This document shows, in pieces, positions 16,973 to 26,679 of a stretch of DNA of 55,043 nucleotides. A model generated the notes under the pieces. It did not search any database and was not told the origin of the DNA. It worked only from the letters and a program-made list of their open reading frames with translations. The position numbers and the translations under genes are program-made. Where the stretch lies: contig NZ_PIPY01000014.1 of NCBI RefSeq assembly GCF_003987065.1, forward strand, positions 1 through 55,043. Reading direction: 5' to 3'. Source of the stretch: Pseudidiomarina insulisalsae (GTDB lineage Bacteria; Pseudomonadota; Gammaproteobacteria; Enterobacterales; Alteromonadaceae). Position 1 is the stretch's first letter, and every line of letters starts with the position of its first letter.

Positions 16973-18378
16973 GACGCTGAGCTATCGTCTTTCCCGCGTT
17001 TCGCGTTACCACCGCGGCGGCGTCGACCCCCGCGACGACCACGTTTTTTGCCAGGCTTGTGAGACTCCGTTGCTGGCGCTTGCTGTTGCTGCTCGGTCCA
17101 GAACTGCGCTTGCGGGTTGAGTTGCTTGCGCTCCAGTGGCGTGGCGGTAGCGGTACGCAATAATAAAAAGTCATAGGCGGCACGAAAACGTGGATGGCCC
17201 AGTAAACTTTGTACGCGCTTACCTTTCGCGCGCTCAAAGCGTTGCTGAAGTTGCCAGATTTCGCGCGCCGGGATGGTAAAGCGTTTCGGAATGGCGACGG
17301 TCTGTACCTGGCGACCAAAAACATCGGCGGCAGCAATATTCATCGCATCGACCGGTGGCAGACCACTCTCTGCCATCAGCTGTTCCATACGCGCCTGTAA
17401 CGGCCACCAGAGCAGCGCGGCAAACAAATATGCCGGGGTAATACTCAGGCCCTGGTTAATACGGCTGTCAGTGTCGGCGAAGGTTTGCCGGAGCATCTGA
17501 TAGGGGGCTTCGTCAGGCGCTTGCAAATAGCTTTTCAGCATTGGGAACAGCTGTTGGAATAAGTGATATTCCGACAGCAGCTCGAAATTCGCCAGCGCTT
17601 TGCCGGCGGTAAATAACTTCAGGCATTCTTCGAATAAGCGTGCCGGGGGAATATTCTGCAGCAGCGACGCATGCTCGGCGATCGGCTTCGCAACACTGTC
17701 GTCCATGCGCATCGATAGCTTGGTGGCGAATCGTATTGCGCGCAGCATACGCACCGGGTCTTCACGATAGCGGTTTTCGGCGTCGCCGATCATTCGCAGT
17801 ACGCCCGCTTCGATATCGCGCATACCGTTGGCAAAATCGTAAATGGCAAAGTCGGCAATATTGTAATAGAGGGCGTTAACGGTAAAGTCGCGCCGCTGCG
17901 CATCTTCTTCAATAGAGCCATACACATTGTCACGCACCAGCATGCCCTGAGCGTCACGCTTGGCATGCTTGGTAGCATCGTCGTTGTCGTCGTCGTGGTG
18001 ACCGCGGAAAGTCGCGACTTCAATGACCTCGCGGCCAAACATAATATGCGCAAGGCGGAAGCGGCGGCCTACCAGCCGGCAATTACGGAACAGTTTCTGC
18101 ACCTGCTCCGGCCGCGCGCTGGTCGCGACGTCAAAATCTTTGGGCTGAATTCCCAATAACAAATCACGCACGCAGCCGCCCACCAGATAGGCATCAAAGC
18201 CGGCCTTATGCAGCCGATAGAGAACTTTAAGCGCAGGTTCGGCAATATCTTTGCGTGAAATGGGGTGCTGATCGCGGGAGATGACCAGAGGCTTAGCAAG
18301 AATATTTGCCGGCAGTGAGGCTGCCTCTTCGCTGGAACCAAGCGCTTTGCGCGCGAGAGCTTTGATGCGTTTGATAAT
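16969..18378 (-). CDS. pcnB: Poly(A) polymerase I, AUU start
   Basis: A 469-residue nucleotidyltransferase that adds poly(A) tails to RNA and promotes decay. The family signature GGCVRDLLLG with PKDFDVAT (the catalytic DxD) and VGRRFRLAHIMFGREVIEVATFRGHHDDD are clear. The C-terminus is strongly basic and RNA-binding in character. The first GTG in frame (18183) lies inside the conserved LVGGCVRD motif and cannot be the start. The frame stays open upstream with E. coli-like sequence (ISRKDIAEPALKVLYRLHKAG), and the only start-like site with a ribosome site is ATT at 18378, with GGAG eight bases before it. E. coli pcnB is known to use AUU, which limits its expression. The gene lies between gluQ and folK as in E. 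coli. Confidence 0.9.
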   Translation of the reverse strand: MIKRIKALARKALGSSEEAASLPANILAKPLVISRDQHPISRKDIAEPALKVLYRLHKAGFDAYLVGGCVRDLLLGIQPKDFDVATSARPEQVQKLFRNCRLVGRRFRLAHIMFGREVIEVATFRGHHDDDNDDATKHAKRDAQGMLVRDNVYGSIEEDAQRRDFTVNALYYNIADFAIYDFANGMRDIEAGVLRMIGDAENRYREDPVRMLRAIRFATKLSMRMDDSVAKPIAEHASLLQNIPPARLFEECLKLFTAGKALANFELLSEYHLFQQLFPMLKSYLQAPDEAPYQMLRQTFADTDSRINQGLSITPAYLFAALLWWPLQARMEQLMAESGLPPVDAMNIAAADVFGRQVQTVAIPKRFTIPAREIWQLQQRFERAKGKRVQSLLGHPRFRAAYDFLLLRTATATPLERKQLNPQAQFWTEQQQQAPATESHKPGKKRGRRGGRRRRGGNAKRGKDDSSAS

Positions 18379-18391
18379 GGTCGTGTCTCCT
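18376..18391 (-). promoter_or_regulatory. Ribosome site and AUU start codon of pcnB
   Basis: On the minus strand AGGAG (18391-18387) is followed after eight bases by ATT (18378-18376). The codons after it encode IKRIKALARKAL, similar in character to the start of E. coli PcnB. No ATG, GTG or TTG occurs in frame between this site and the conserved domain. AUU is normally initiated poorly, so the site would keep PcnB levels low. Confidence 0.72.
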
Positions 18392-18440
18392 AATCGACAA
18401 CTGCGGTAAAAACAGTCGTATTGTAGCCAATCCTTTACGT

Positions 18441-19292
18441 TCAGGAAAGATACTTTGTGCGCCAGCTCGCGGTGGCCTGCTGTAGCATTACGCTCGGGTC
18501 GTCAGTTGCAACTACTTCTGGCAGCTGTAAAAAGCGAAATGCGGCCTGTAGTTGCTCAGCAACCTGATGCTCAGTTAAGGGGGGCGCATGATTTTGCTTA
18601 CTCAGCTTCTGTCCTTGGGCGTCGAGCGCTAAAGGAACATGCAGCAAGCGCGGCGTACGCTTGCTAAGTTGTTGCCAGAGGGTGAGCTGCCAGGCGGTGG
18701 GCGTCAGTAAATCGGCGCCGCGCACCAGATCGGTCACCCCCTGCTCCAGATCGTCAACCACCACTGCCAGCTGATAGGTGTACAGTTGATCACGGCGATA
18801 TAAAACAAAGTCTTCACTGGCGAAGGCAGGCTCAATAGTGACCTGGCCTTGCCAGCGGTCGCTGAAGCTACAGATGGGAGTGTCGTTACGAAAACGAATG
18901 GCGGAGCCTTGCGGCGGACGCTGCTTATCGCGGCAGTAGCCGGTGTAATAGGGCCCGCGCGCTTTAACCTGCTTGCGAGTGCAGGTGCAGTAATAACTTA
19001 ATTGCCGGCGTTGCAGTTCATCCAGAGCTGCCTGATATGCCGCGTCGCGTTGAGACTGCAACAGCACCTCACCGTCCCAGTGCAGGCCGTGTGCTTCGAG
19101 CTGGCGCAGAATGACATCAGCGGCACCAGGCACTGCCCGCGGCTTATCAACATCTTCAATGCGGACCAGCCAGCGGCCCTGATGCGCCTGTGCGTCCAGA
19201 TAGCTGGCCACTGCAGCAACCAACGAGCCAAAATGTAGCGGCCCCGACGGGGTCGGGGCGAAGCGTCCACAATAAGGCTGAGGCGTCGCCAT
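18441..19292 (-). CDS. gluQ: Glutamyl-Q tRNA(Asp) synthetase
   Basis: A 283-residue paralogue of the glutamyl-tRNA synthetase catalytic core that glutamylates queuosine at the wobble position of tRNA(Asp). It has the HIGH-like motif TPSGPLHFGSL, the IEDVDKPR block, a zinc site around YYCTCTRKQVKARGPYYTGYC and the KMSKS-like QKLSKQNHAP. The anticodon-binding domain of true GluRS is absent, as expected. It starts one base after the dksA stop, the same operon link as in E. coli. Its stop is 62 bases from the proposed pcnB start. Confidence 0.96.
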   Translation of the reverse strand: MATPQPYCGRFAPTPSGPLHFGSLVAAVASYLDAQAHQGRWLVRIEDVDKPRAVPGAADVILRQLEAHGLHWDGEVLLQSQRDAAYQAALDELQRRQLSYYCTCTRKQVKARGPYYTGYCRDKQRPPQGSAIRFRNDTPICSFSDRWQGQVTIEPAFASEDFVLYRRDQLYTYQLAVVVDDLEQGVTDLVRGADLLTPTAWQLTLWQQLSKRTPRLLHVPLALDAQGQKLSKQNHAPPLTEHQVAEQLQAAFRFLQLPEVVATDDPSVMLQQATASWRTKYLS

Positions 19293-19293
19293 A

Positions 19294-19746
19294 TCAGGCG
19301 CCGGTTAATTGCTTCTCTTTAATTTCAGCAAGTGTTTTGCAGTCGACACATAAGTCGGCAGTCGGTCGCGCTTCTAAGCGGCGGATACCAATTTCAATGC
19401 CACACTGGTCACAAAAGCCAAAATCGTCTGCTTCGATTTGCTGCAGCGTCTTCTCAATTTTCTTGATCAGCTTACGCTCGCGGTCGCGGGTACGCAGCTC
19501 GAGACTGAATTCTTCTTCCTGTGCAGCACGATCGACCGGATCAGGAAAGTTCGCGGCCTCATCTTTCATGTGGTGCACGGTGCGGTCCACTTCCTCACGC
19601 AGCTGATTACGCCAGACTTCCAGAATTTTGCGGAAGTGCGCGCGCTGCTTCTCGTTCATATACTCTTCGTTCGGCTGTTCCTGATAAGGTTCCAGGCCAG
19701 CTTGTGCCAAAATGCCATGAGCTTTTTTCGGCGTTCCTTGAGGCAT
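19294..19746 (-). CDS. dksA: RNA polymerase-binding transcription factor DksA
   Basis: A 150-residue regulator that enters the RNA polymerase secondary channel and works with ppGpp in the stringent response. The coiled-coil tip carries DPVDRA (the DxxDxA motif). The C-terminal zinc finger shows the spacing CDQC...CVDC. Length and sequence agree closely with E. coli DksA. GGAGAT precedes the ATG. The dksA-gluQ pair is a conserved operon. Confidence 0.98.
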   Translation of the reverse strand: MPQGTPKKAHGILAQAGLEPYQEQPNEEYMNEKQRAHFRKILEVWRNQLREEVDRTVHHMKDEAANFPDPVDRAAQEEEFSLELRTRDRERKLIKKIEKTLQQIEADDFGFCDQCGIEIGIRRLEARPTADLCVDCKTLAEIKEKQLTGA

Positions 19747-19819
19747 TGTGGATCTCCTGTATGAGATGGTTCTTCAAAAAGGTCGGTACATATACCAGAA
19801 AGCAAACAGCTGCGCAATT

Positions 19820-20554
19820 TTATTTATTGCGGGTTTGCACCGGTAATTCACCCACCACAGTAATGCCCTCAGCGCTGATTGCACACTGAACAGCATAGAA
19901 TTCAACACCTTGTTGTCTGGCTTGCACTGCGGTACGCGCATACTCAGGGTCACAGTGGTCAGCTGCGCTGACCTGTTCAACCGCACTATGGAAGACACAA
20001 TACACGACGACGGCGCGATGGCCCTCATTGGCCATCGTCATTAAACTTTTCAGATGTTCACTGGCGCGTTTACTCACGGTATCAGGAAAATAGCCCTGGC
20101 TGCCCTCAGCCAGGGTGACGCTTTTCACTTCAATAAAGACCTTACGGCCGCAGGAGTCTGTGGCCAGCCAGTCAATGCGCCGGTTGTCATAGCCATAGCG
20201 TTGCTCTGGTTGTAGTGCGCTGAGATCGCTCAGTGCTGCCAATTTGCCGGTGAGTAAGGCCTCGCCAACCACGGTGTTAGCGCGGTGGGTGTTAATGCAA
20301 ATTCGGTTTCCCGCCTGGGTTTGCGCCAACTCCCAGGTGTAGCGGTACTTGCGCTTGGGGTTCTCAGATGCACTTAGCCACACTTTCATGTCCGCTTCGG
20401 CACAACCGGTCATAGCGCCGGTATTAGGGCAGTGCACGGTCAGCGGCTGCTCTGGTGTACTATGTTCAGGCCAGTCCGGATGATAGACGTCAGCCAGAAA
20501 GCGTTTGTAGCGGCGCACTAAAAAAGCTTGCTGCAAGGGGTTGTCAAACTGCAT
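19820..20554 (-). CDS. sfsA: SfsA family protein
   Basis: A 244-residue protein of the SfsA family, first described as a stimulator of maltose fermentation and related to nuclease-like or DNA-binding folds. Its exact function is unsettled. The characteristic sequences VRRYKRFLADV, HCPNTGAMTGC, KRKYRYTWEL and FIEVKSVTLAEGSQGYFPDTVSKRASEHL are all present. I chose the start at 20554 (MQFDNPLQQ) because GAGG lies six bases upstream; four extra residues are possible from 20566. It is upstream of dksA on the same strand, as in E. coli, and divergent from pepB. Confidence 0.93.
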   Translation of the reverse strand: MQFDNPLQQAFLVRRYKRFLADVYHPDWPEHSTPEQPLTVHCPNTGAMTGCAEADMKVWLSASENPKRKYRYTWELAQTQAGNRICINTHRANTVVGEALLTGKLAALSDLSALQPEQRYGYDNRRIDWLATDSCGRKVFIEVKSVTLAEGSQGYFPDTVSKRASEHLKSLMTMANEGHRAVVVYCVFHSAVEQVSAADHCDPEYARTAVQARQQGVEFYAVQCAISAEGITVVGELPVQTRNK

Positions 20555-20622
20555 TGTCAGCCTCATGTAGCTTAGATACGATTACGTTAAATGATTCGCA
20601 ACCTTAATGGGAGCTGTTTACC

Positions 20623-21909
20623 ATGTCTACTGCACTAGCTGTTTTTGTTGTTCAACAAGAGTTTTCCGACGCAAGCTGGAAAAAATCTGCACCAGTTATC
20701 GTCAACGAAAACGGCGCGACCATCTATTTGAGCGCCAATGAAGGCGAAAATTTGCGCAAGGTTCAAAAAGCCGGACGCCAATTGGACAATCTCGGTATCG
20801 CCTCGGTACAGCTAAGCGGTGAAGGATGGGACTTTGAGCGCCAATGGGCCTTTGCCAATGGCTACACCGACACCCGTAGTAAGAATAAACTGCAATGGGC
20901 CAGCAATGCGGAGGCACTAAGTCAGACCCGTAATATCGTTAACTGGACCCGGGAACTTATTAACCTGCCACCGGCTGACATCTATCCTGAGTCGCTGGCC
21001 AAGCGCGTGGCGGAAAAGCTTGAGTCCATTGCGCCTGATCAGGTAAGCAGTAAAGTCATTATGGGCGACGACCTGAAGCAAGAAGGTTGGATGGGCATTC
21101 ACACTGTAGGTCGCGCCAGTAAACACGCACCCTGCATGTTGGTGCTTGATTATAACCCCACTAACAATGCTGATGCTGAAGTTGATACCGTACTGATCGG
21201 TAAAGGCATCACCTTTGACTCGGGTGGTTACAGCCTGAAGTCCAGTGAAGGTATGCTGGCGATGAAATGTGACATGGGCGGCGCGGCAACCGTGGCCGGC
21301 GCACTGGCATTGGCGGTCGAGCAAGGCCTGCAGAAGCGCGTACAACTGGTTCTGTGTTGTGCCGAAAACCTGGTGGACGGCACTGCCTATAAACTCGGTG
21401 ATGTGATTACCTATAAAAACGGTACCACCGTCGAAGTGGTCAATACCGATGCTGAGGGCCGTCTGGTGCTGGCCGATGGCCTGCTTTATGCGGGTGAGAC
21501 CGGTGCTAAACGTATTATTGACGCAGCCACCTTAACCGGTGCCGCGCAGGTTGCGGTGGGTAACGAGTACAATGCCCTGTTCAGTGTCGACGATGAGCTG
21601 GCCAATAAAGCACTGAGTACCGCAGCCGCGCAGCGCGAAAACCTATGGCGCCTGCCGCTGCAACCCTGGCATAAAGAAAATACCCCGTCAGCCTTCGCCG
21701 ATTGCGCCAATAGCCGCCCGCAAAAAGGCGGTGGTAGCGGTGGTGCCAGTAATGCCGCGGGTTTCTTACTGCGCTTTGCCCCGCGCGATGGTCAGGGCTG
21801 GTTACACTTTGATATTGCCGGCGCTTATCATAACAGCGCGAATGCAATGTGGGCGACAGGGGCAACCGCACTTGGCGTACGCACCATTGCGGCGCTGCTG
21901 AACGACTAA
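20623..21909 (+). CDS. pepB: Aminopeptidase B, M17 family
   Basis: A 428-residue manganese- or zinc-dependent leucyl-aminopeptidase-type enzyme that trims N-terminal residues from peptides. Metal ligands and the catalytic region are clear in GKGITFDSGGYSLKSSEGM, KCDMGGAATV and the family signature NTDAEGRLVLADGL. The length of about 428 and the short N-terminal domain fit PepB rather than PepA. It lies alone between sfsA and hrpB, a position where E. coli has a different gene. GGGAG is upstream of the ATG. Confidence 0.93.
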   Translation: MSTALAVFVVQQEFSDASWKKSAPVIVNENGATIYLSANEGENLRKVQKAGRQLDNLGIASVQLSGEGWDFERQWAFANGYTDTRSKNKLQWASNAEALSQTRNIVNWTRELINLPPADIYPESLAKRVAEKLESIAPDQVSSKVIMGDDLKQEGWMGIHTVGRASKHAPCMLVLDYNPTNNADAEVDTVLIGKGITFDSGGYSLKSSEGMLAMKCDMGGAATVAGALALAVEQGLQKRVQLVLCCAENLVDGTAYKLGDVITYKNGTTVEVVNTDAEGRLVLADGLLYAGETGAKRIIDAATLTGAAQVAVGNEYNALFSVDDELANKALSTAAAQRENLWRLPLQPWHKENTPSAFADCANSRPQKGGGSGGASNAAGFLLRFAPRDGQGWLHFDIAGAYHNSANAMWATGATALGVRTIAALLND

Positions 21910-21924
21910 CCCCGGAAACTTTAC

Positions 21925-24390
21925 GTGACAAGCGGTCAGGACTTACCAGTTGTTGCCTTACTGCCTGAGCTGATTGCCCAGTTACCGGGGCACAAACTGG
22001 TGTTGCAGGCGCCGCCCGGCGCCGGCAAGTCGACCGCTCTGCCATTGGCTTTGCTGCAGGCTGAAGCCTGGCAACAGCAGCGCATCTTGCTATTGCAGCC
22101 ACGTCGCGTGGCTGCCTTATCGATTGCTCACTTTCTCGCCCGCCAGTTGGGTGAAAAGGTAGGCGCCACCGTTGGCTATCATGTGCGCGGCGACGCCCGC
22201 TATGACTCCAACACCCGCTTACTGATTGTTACTGAAGGCACCTTCACTCAGTATCTGCAACAAGACCCTGAGCTCAGCGGCGTCGGTGTGGTCATTTTTG
22301 ACGAATTCCACGAACGTAATCTTTATAGTGATCTTGGTTTGGCGATGCTGCAAGAAGCGCTGGCGTTGCGGCCTGATCTGGCGGTGCTGGTCATGTCTGC
22401 AACCTTGCCCGCACAAGCTATCGCCGACTGGCTGGGTGACGCCCGGGTGCTGAGCAGCGCGGGTCGTCAGCACCCGATTAGCATTGAGCATCATCCGGTG
22501 CCCTTACAAACCGACTGGCTGCGCCATGCCGTCGATGTTGTGCAGCGTGCTGCGCGTCAGGCGGAGCAGGGCGTGTTGGTGTTTTTACCCGGTTGGCGCG
22601 AAATCAGTTACCTGAGTGAGCGCCTTGAGCTAAGTCATGAATGCGATATCTTGCCACTGCACCGGCAACTGCCGCTGGCGGCACAACAGGCGGCGCTCGC
22701 GCCCGCGGCGGACGGCCGCAAAAAAGTAGTGTTGGCGACTAATATTGCCGAGACCAGTCTGACTATTCCGGGTATCGACGTGGTCGTCGACAGTGGTTGG
22801 GAGCGCCGCTCAGAATTTTCACCCCGGCACGGGGTTTCACGTTTACTTACCAAACGGATCAGTAAAGCTTCCGCCACCCAGCGCGCCGGTCGCGCGGGAC
22901 GACTGGGGCCGGGACGCTGCCTGCGTTTATGGGCCAGCAACGATGAGCCGGGCATGCGTGAGTTCGACGCGCCGGCAATTGCTACCGATGATCTTTCCGG
23001 CCTGCTACTGGAGGCGAAACGCTGGGGGAGTTCGGTTGCTGAACTCAGGTTCTTTAGTGAGCCGAACCCGGTGCACCTGCAGGTGGCAGATGACCTGCTA
23101 CAACAACTGGGCGTGCTGGACGAACAGGGGCAACTCACCGTTGTTGGCCAGCAGGTCGCAGCCTATGGCAATGACCCGCGTTTGGCGCGGATTGCCGTCG
23201 CCGCCCGTAAGGCGGCCCAACCAGAGCGCGCGCAGGCGGCTTTGTTGCTGGCGCAACTGGAGGCCAGCGGCCATCGCGGGCAGTCATTTCCACTGACCGC
23301 GTCACAGCTTAAGGGTGAGCAACGCCAACGCCTGCAATGGTGGCGCAGCAAGCTGCAAGTCACCGAAGCCTGCGAGCAACTTGACCTTAGCCAGGCTACC
23401 AGGTTGGCACTGTGGGGGTATCCGGATCGGGTCGCCCGACGCCGCAGCGCCACGGGTGGTTATCTGGTTGCTTATGGCGGTGGTGCGCAACTACACCATC
23501 AGGACGCCCGCGCGGCCGATGCGCTTATTTTGCTGCTAAGCATGAGCTTTACTGATCGCCAGCCCGACGCCATCATTGGCGATTTCATCAATTTAACCGA
23601 AGCGGACTTACGCCACCCGGCGCTGTCGCTTGCCTGGCGCACTGAATTTGAGCTCAGCGGACCCAAACAACGCCTGCAGGCTATCGAAAGTCAACGCCTG
23701 GGTGCCTTAGTCTTAGCAAAACGGCCGGCCAGCCAGCAGCCCGATGCAACAGAGCGGGTACAGCTGCTGGTTGAGTGGGTGCAACGCCGTGGCACCGAAC
23801 TACTGGCTGAGCTGCTCGCTGCTGAACCGGTACAGAGTTACCTGAGCCGGGTACGCCTGGCGGCACAACACCTTGCTGCGCAGGAGAGACGCGACTGGCC
23901 TGATTTCAGCGCCCCGGCGCTACAGCAACAACTGGCGGAGTGGGCAGCGCCCTACTGGACTCAGATCAGCAGTCTTGCAGAACTGCGTCAGTGGTCGCCT
24001 TTGCCAGCGTTACAGGCGCGTCTTAATTTTTCCCAGCAGCAGCTGCTGAATGAGTATTGCCCGACCCACTGGCAGGCTCCCAGCGGTCTGCGACATCGCA
24101 TTGATTACAGTCAGCCCGCGCCGCTGGTGGCATTAAAACTACAGGAAGTCTTCGGCGAGCCGGTATCGCCCAGCCTCTGTCGTGGCCGGGTCATCCTGGT
24201 GCTGGAATTGCTGTCACCGGCGCAGCGGCCGCTGCAGCGCACCGCCGATTTAGCAAGTTTTTGGCAAAATGCTTATCAACAGGTAAAAAAAGAAATGAAA
24301 GGGCGCTATCCTAAGCACCCCTGGCCCGATGATCCGCTGCAGGCGCAGGCAACGCAAAAAACCAAGCGGATGTTAAACAACGAGAATTAA
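21925..24390 (+). CDS. hrpB: ATP-dependent helicase HrpB
   Basis: An 821-residue DEAH-family helicase. It has the nucleotide-binding motif APPGAGKST near residue 33, DEFHERN as motif II, VMSATLP as motif III, the second RecA domain with TNIAETSLTIPGIDVVVDSG and QRAGRAGRLGPGRCLRLW, and a long HrpB-specific C-terminal domain. E. coli HrpB has no clear phenotype. The start is GTG with only a weak ribosome site. mrcB follows after 18 bases, the same gene pair as in E. coli. Confidence 0.95.
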   Translation: MTSGQDLPVVALLPELIAQLPGHKLVLQAPPGAGKSTALPLALLQAEAWQQQRILLLQPRRVAALSIAHFLARQLGEKVGATVGYHVRGDARYDSNTRLLIVTEGTFTQYLQQDPELSGVGVVIFDEFHERNLYSDLGLAMLQEALALRPDLAVLVMSATLPAQAIADWLGDARVLSSAGRQHPISIEHHPVPLQTDWLRHAVDVVQRAARQAEQGVLVFLPGWREISYLSERLELSHECDILPLHRQLPLAAQQAALAPAADGRKKVVLATNIAETSLTIPGIDVVVDSGWERRSEFSPRHGVSRLLTKRISKASATQRAGRAGRLGPGRCLRLWASNDEPGMREFDAPAIATDDLSGLLLEAKRWGSSVAELRFFSEPNPVHLQVADDLLQQLGVLDEQGQLTVVGQQVAAYGNDPRLARIAVAARKAAQPERAQAALLLAQLEASGHRGQSFPLTASQLKGEQRQRLQWWRSKLQVTEACEQLDLSQATRLALWGYPDRVARRRSATGGYLVAYGGGAQLHHQDARAADALILLLSMSFTDRQPDAIIGDFINLTEADLRHPALSLAWRTEFELSGPKQRLQAIESQRLGALVLAKRPASQQPDATERVQLLVEWVQRRGTELLAELLAAEPVQSYLSRVRLAAQHLAAQERRDWPDFSAPALQQQLAEWAAPYWTQISSLAELRQWSPLPALQARLNFSQQQLLNEYCPTHWQAPSGLRHRIDYSQPAPLVALKLQEVFGEPVSPSLCRGRVILVLELLSPAQRPLQRTADLASFWQNAYQQVKKEMKGRYPKHPWPDDPLQAQATQKTKRMLNNEN

Positions 24391-24408
24391 CTTCTGACTG
24401 GAAGGTGT

Positions 24409-26655
24409 ATGCGTTATTTGTTGGTTACTCTCACCAAGCTAGGTATTGCCCTCATTGCGCTTCTGGGCTTTTATGCGATTTACCTGGACAGCTCGCTGAC
24501 GCAGCGTTTTGCCACTGAGCGCTACGAGGCGTCCGCGATTGTTTACGCGCGTCCGCTTACGCTACAACCACTGGCACCGCTACGCCCTCAGCAACTGATC
24601 GAAGAGCTGCAGCAACTGCGCTACCGCGAGAGCGCGGCGTTACATCAGAGCGGCACCTTTCAGCAACAGGGCAGCAGTATTGTTATCCATCGCCGTCCGT
24701 TTGACTTTGCTGATGGTCCGCAAATGGCACGCAAAGTGCGCGTGGGTTTTAACCAGGGGCGTATCGACCAGGTCGTCAGTCTGCCGGAGGAACGCCTGCT
24801 GAGTCAGTTTCAGCTTGATCCGCTGGTACTGGGCCAGGTGACCGGTGACAACGGTGAAGACCGGCTGCTGTTGGGACTGGAACGCTTACCAAGCCTACTG
24901 ATTGAAACACTGCTGCTGGTCGAAGATCGTGACTTTTACCATCACGCCGGCGTGTCCTTGTCATCGATCGGCCGCGCGGCACTTGCGAATCTGGCGGCAA
25001 TGGATACGGTACAGGGCGGCAGCACGCTCACCCAACAACTGGTCAAAAACCTTTACCTGAGTCGTGAACAAACCTTGTGGCGAAAAGCCAATGAGGCGCT
25101 GATGGCGCTGATTATCGACTTTCGCTTTAGCAAAGATGAAATTTTAGAAACTTACTTTAACGAAATTTACTTCGGGCAGGACGGCGGACGGGCTATTCAC
25201 GGCGTCGGGCTGGCCAGCCGTTATTACTTTGGTAAGCAAGTCGAAGAGTTAACGCCCGCGGAAATTGCCATGCTGGTGGCCATTGTCAAAGGGCCTTCGT
25301 ATTACAATCCGCATCGTTATCCCGAACGCGTGCAGCAACGCCGCGATATGATTTTGCAGCTAATGTTTGCCCAGCAGCTGATCAGTCAGCCTGCTTATCT
25401 GGCCGCGTTAGATGAGCGTCTGGTACCGCCAAAACCTGAGCGCCAGGGCCGCAGCTGGGCCCCTCATTATCTGGCGCAGGTAAAGAAAGATCTTGCTGAA
25501 TTGCAGCTGACGGGCGCTACTGAGCCGCAGGGACTCAGAGTCTTTACCTATTTCGACCCGTTGGCACAACAGGCGGTTGAGAGCAGCATTGCCGAGCAGC
25601 TTCCACGCTTTAAGCAAAGTGATGCGCTGCAGGTGGCAGCAGTGATTGCCGATCATCAGCGGGCCAGCCTGGTAGCATTAGTGGGTGATCGTAACCGGCA
25701 ACAGGTCGGCTTTAACCGCGCTACCGGCGCCATGCGCCAGGTCGGGTCGCTAATTAAACCGGTTATTTACGGCTTAGCGCTGGCGCAACCCGGCAGCTAT
25801 CACCTGGGCACCATCATCACTGACGCGCCGATTGAGCTGGAAAGTGTCAACGGCCAGCGCTGGCAGCCGGAGAATTATGATGGCGAATATGTCGGCAGCA
25901 TTATGCTGTACGATGCGTTAGCGCAGTCGCGCAATATACCTGCAGTGCGACTTGGACTTGAAGCCGGCATCGAAAATGTGGTGGCGAAACTGCGTCGTGC
26001 CGGCGTCACTTCACCCATTCCTGCAGTGCCGTCACTGACCCTTGGCTCGGTCGAGTTGTCGCCGCTGCAGGTCAGTGAACTTTATGGTGTCTGGGCGCAC
26101 TATGGCCGTTATCGTCGGTACACGACCATTGCCGCGCTGACCGATCATTCCGGACTACGTTTTTATCAGCATCAGCCCGGCGCGGGCGTTGAGGTGTTCG
26201 ATCCGTTGACGGCGGCGCTGGTGAATTACGGTTTACGCGGTGTTGTGAATGAGGGAACCGGCAAGCATCTGGCACAACTTTTCGGTCGTGATGCTCTGGC
26301 CGGTAAAAGTGGCACCACCAATGACTATCGCGACAGCTGGTTTGTCGCTTATGACCATGAACGCCTCGTCACCGTATGGCTCGGCCGCGACGATAATCAA
26401 CCGATTGGGCTGACCGGCGCCAGTGGGGCATTACCTGTGGTGGCGAACACCTTTAGCCAGCTGGGCGTGGTTCCGTTAGCGACGACACCACCGTCACCGT
26501 TACAGGAGCAGGCGTTTCATCCACAAACAGGAGTGCCGATACCCATGCATTGTGATGAAAAACGGGTATTCCCGGCTTTTCCACAACAGCTTCCGGAAGA
26601 TACCAACTGTGAAGGAATGATTGAAGAGAAATCATGGTGGCAGAAACTATTCTGA
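24409..26655 (+). CDS. mrcB: Penicillin-binding protein 1B
   Basis: A 748-residue bifunctional peptidoglycan synthase anchored by one N-terminal helix (about residues 5-27). A UB2H-like region that would bind the LpoB activator comes first. The GT51 glycosyltransferase domain follows, with LLVEDRDFYHHAGVS and QGGSTLTQQLVKNLYLS. The transpeptidase domain carries GSLIKP (the SxxK serine), SRN and GKSGTTND. It is somewhat shorter than the 844-residue E. coli protein, mainly at the termini. It is probably transcribed with hrpB and ends 24 bases from the convergent hemL gene. Confidence 0.96.
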   Translation: MRYLLVTLTKLGIALIALLGFYAIYLDSSLTQRFATERYEASAIVYARPLTLQPLAPLRPQQLIEELQQLRYRESAALHQSGTFQQQGSSIVIHRRPFDFADGPQMARKVRVGFNQGRIDQVVSLPEERLLSQFQLDPLVLGQVTGDNGEDRLLLGLERLPSLLIETLLLVEDRDFYHHAGVSLSSIGRAALANLAAMDTVQGGSTLTQQLVKNLYLSREQTLWRKANEALMALIIDFRFSKDEILETYFNEIYFGQDGGRAIHGVGLASRYYFGKQVEELTPAEIAMLVAIVKGPSYYNPHRYPERVQQRRDMILQLMFAQQLISQPAYLAALDERLVPPKPERQGRSWAPHYLAQVKKDLAELQLTGATEPQGLRVFTYFDPLAQQAVESSIAEQLPRFKQSDALQVAAVIADHQRASLVALVGDRNRQQVGFNRATGAMRQVGSLIKPVIYGLALAQPGSYHLGTIITDAPIELESVNGQRWQPENYDGEYVGSIMLYDALAQSRNIPAVRLGLEAGIENVVAKLRRAGVTSPIPAVPSLTLGSVELSPLQVSELYGVWAHYGRYRRYTTIAALTDHSGLRFYQHQPGAGVEVFDPLTAALVNYGLRGVVNEGTGKHLAQLFGRDALAGKSGTTNDYRDSWFVAYDHERLVTVWLGRDDNQPIGLTGASGALPVVANTFSQLGVVPLATTPPSPLQEQAFHPQTGVPIPMHCDEKRVFPAFPQQLPEDTNCEGMIEEKSWWQKLF

Positions 26656-26679
26656 CCACCATGACAGTGTCGCTGCGAG

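Noticed and set aside
18181-18183. GTG at 18183 as the start of pcnB
   Set aside because: It falls inside the conserved LVGGCVRDLLLG motif, and the frame upstream encodes clearly conserved PcnB sequence.
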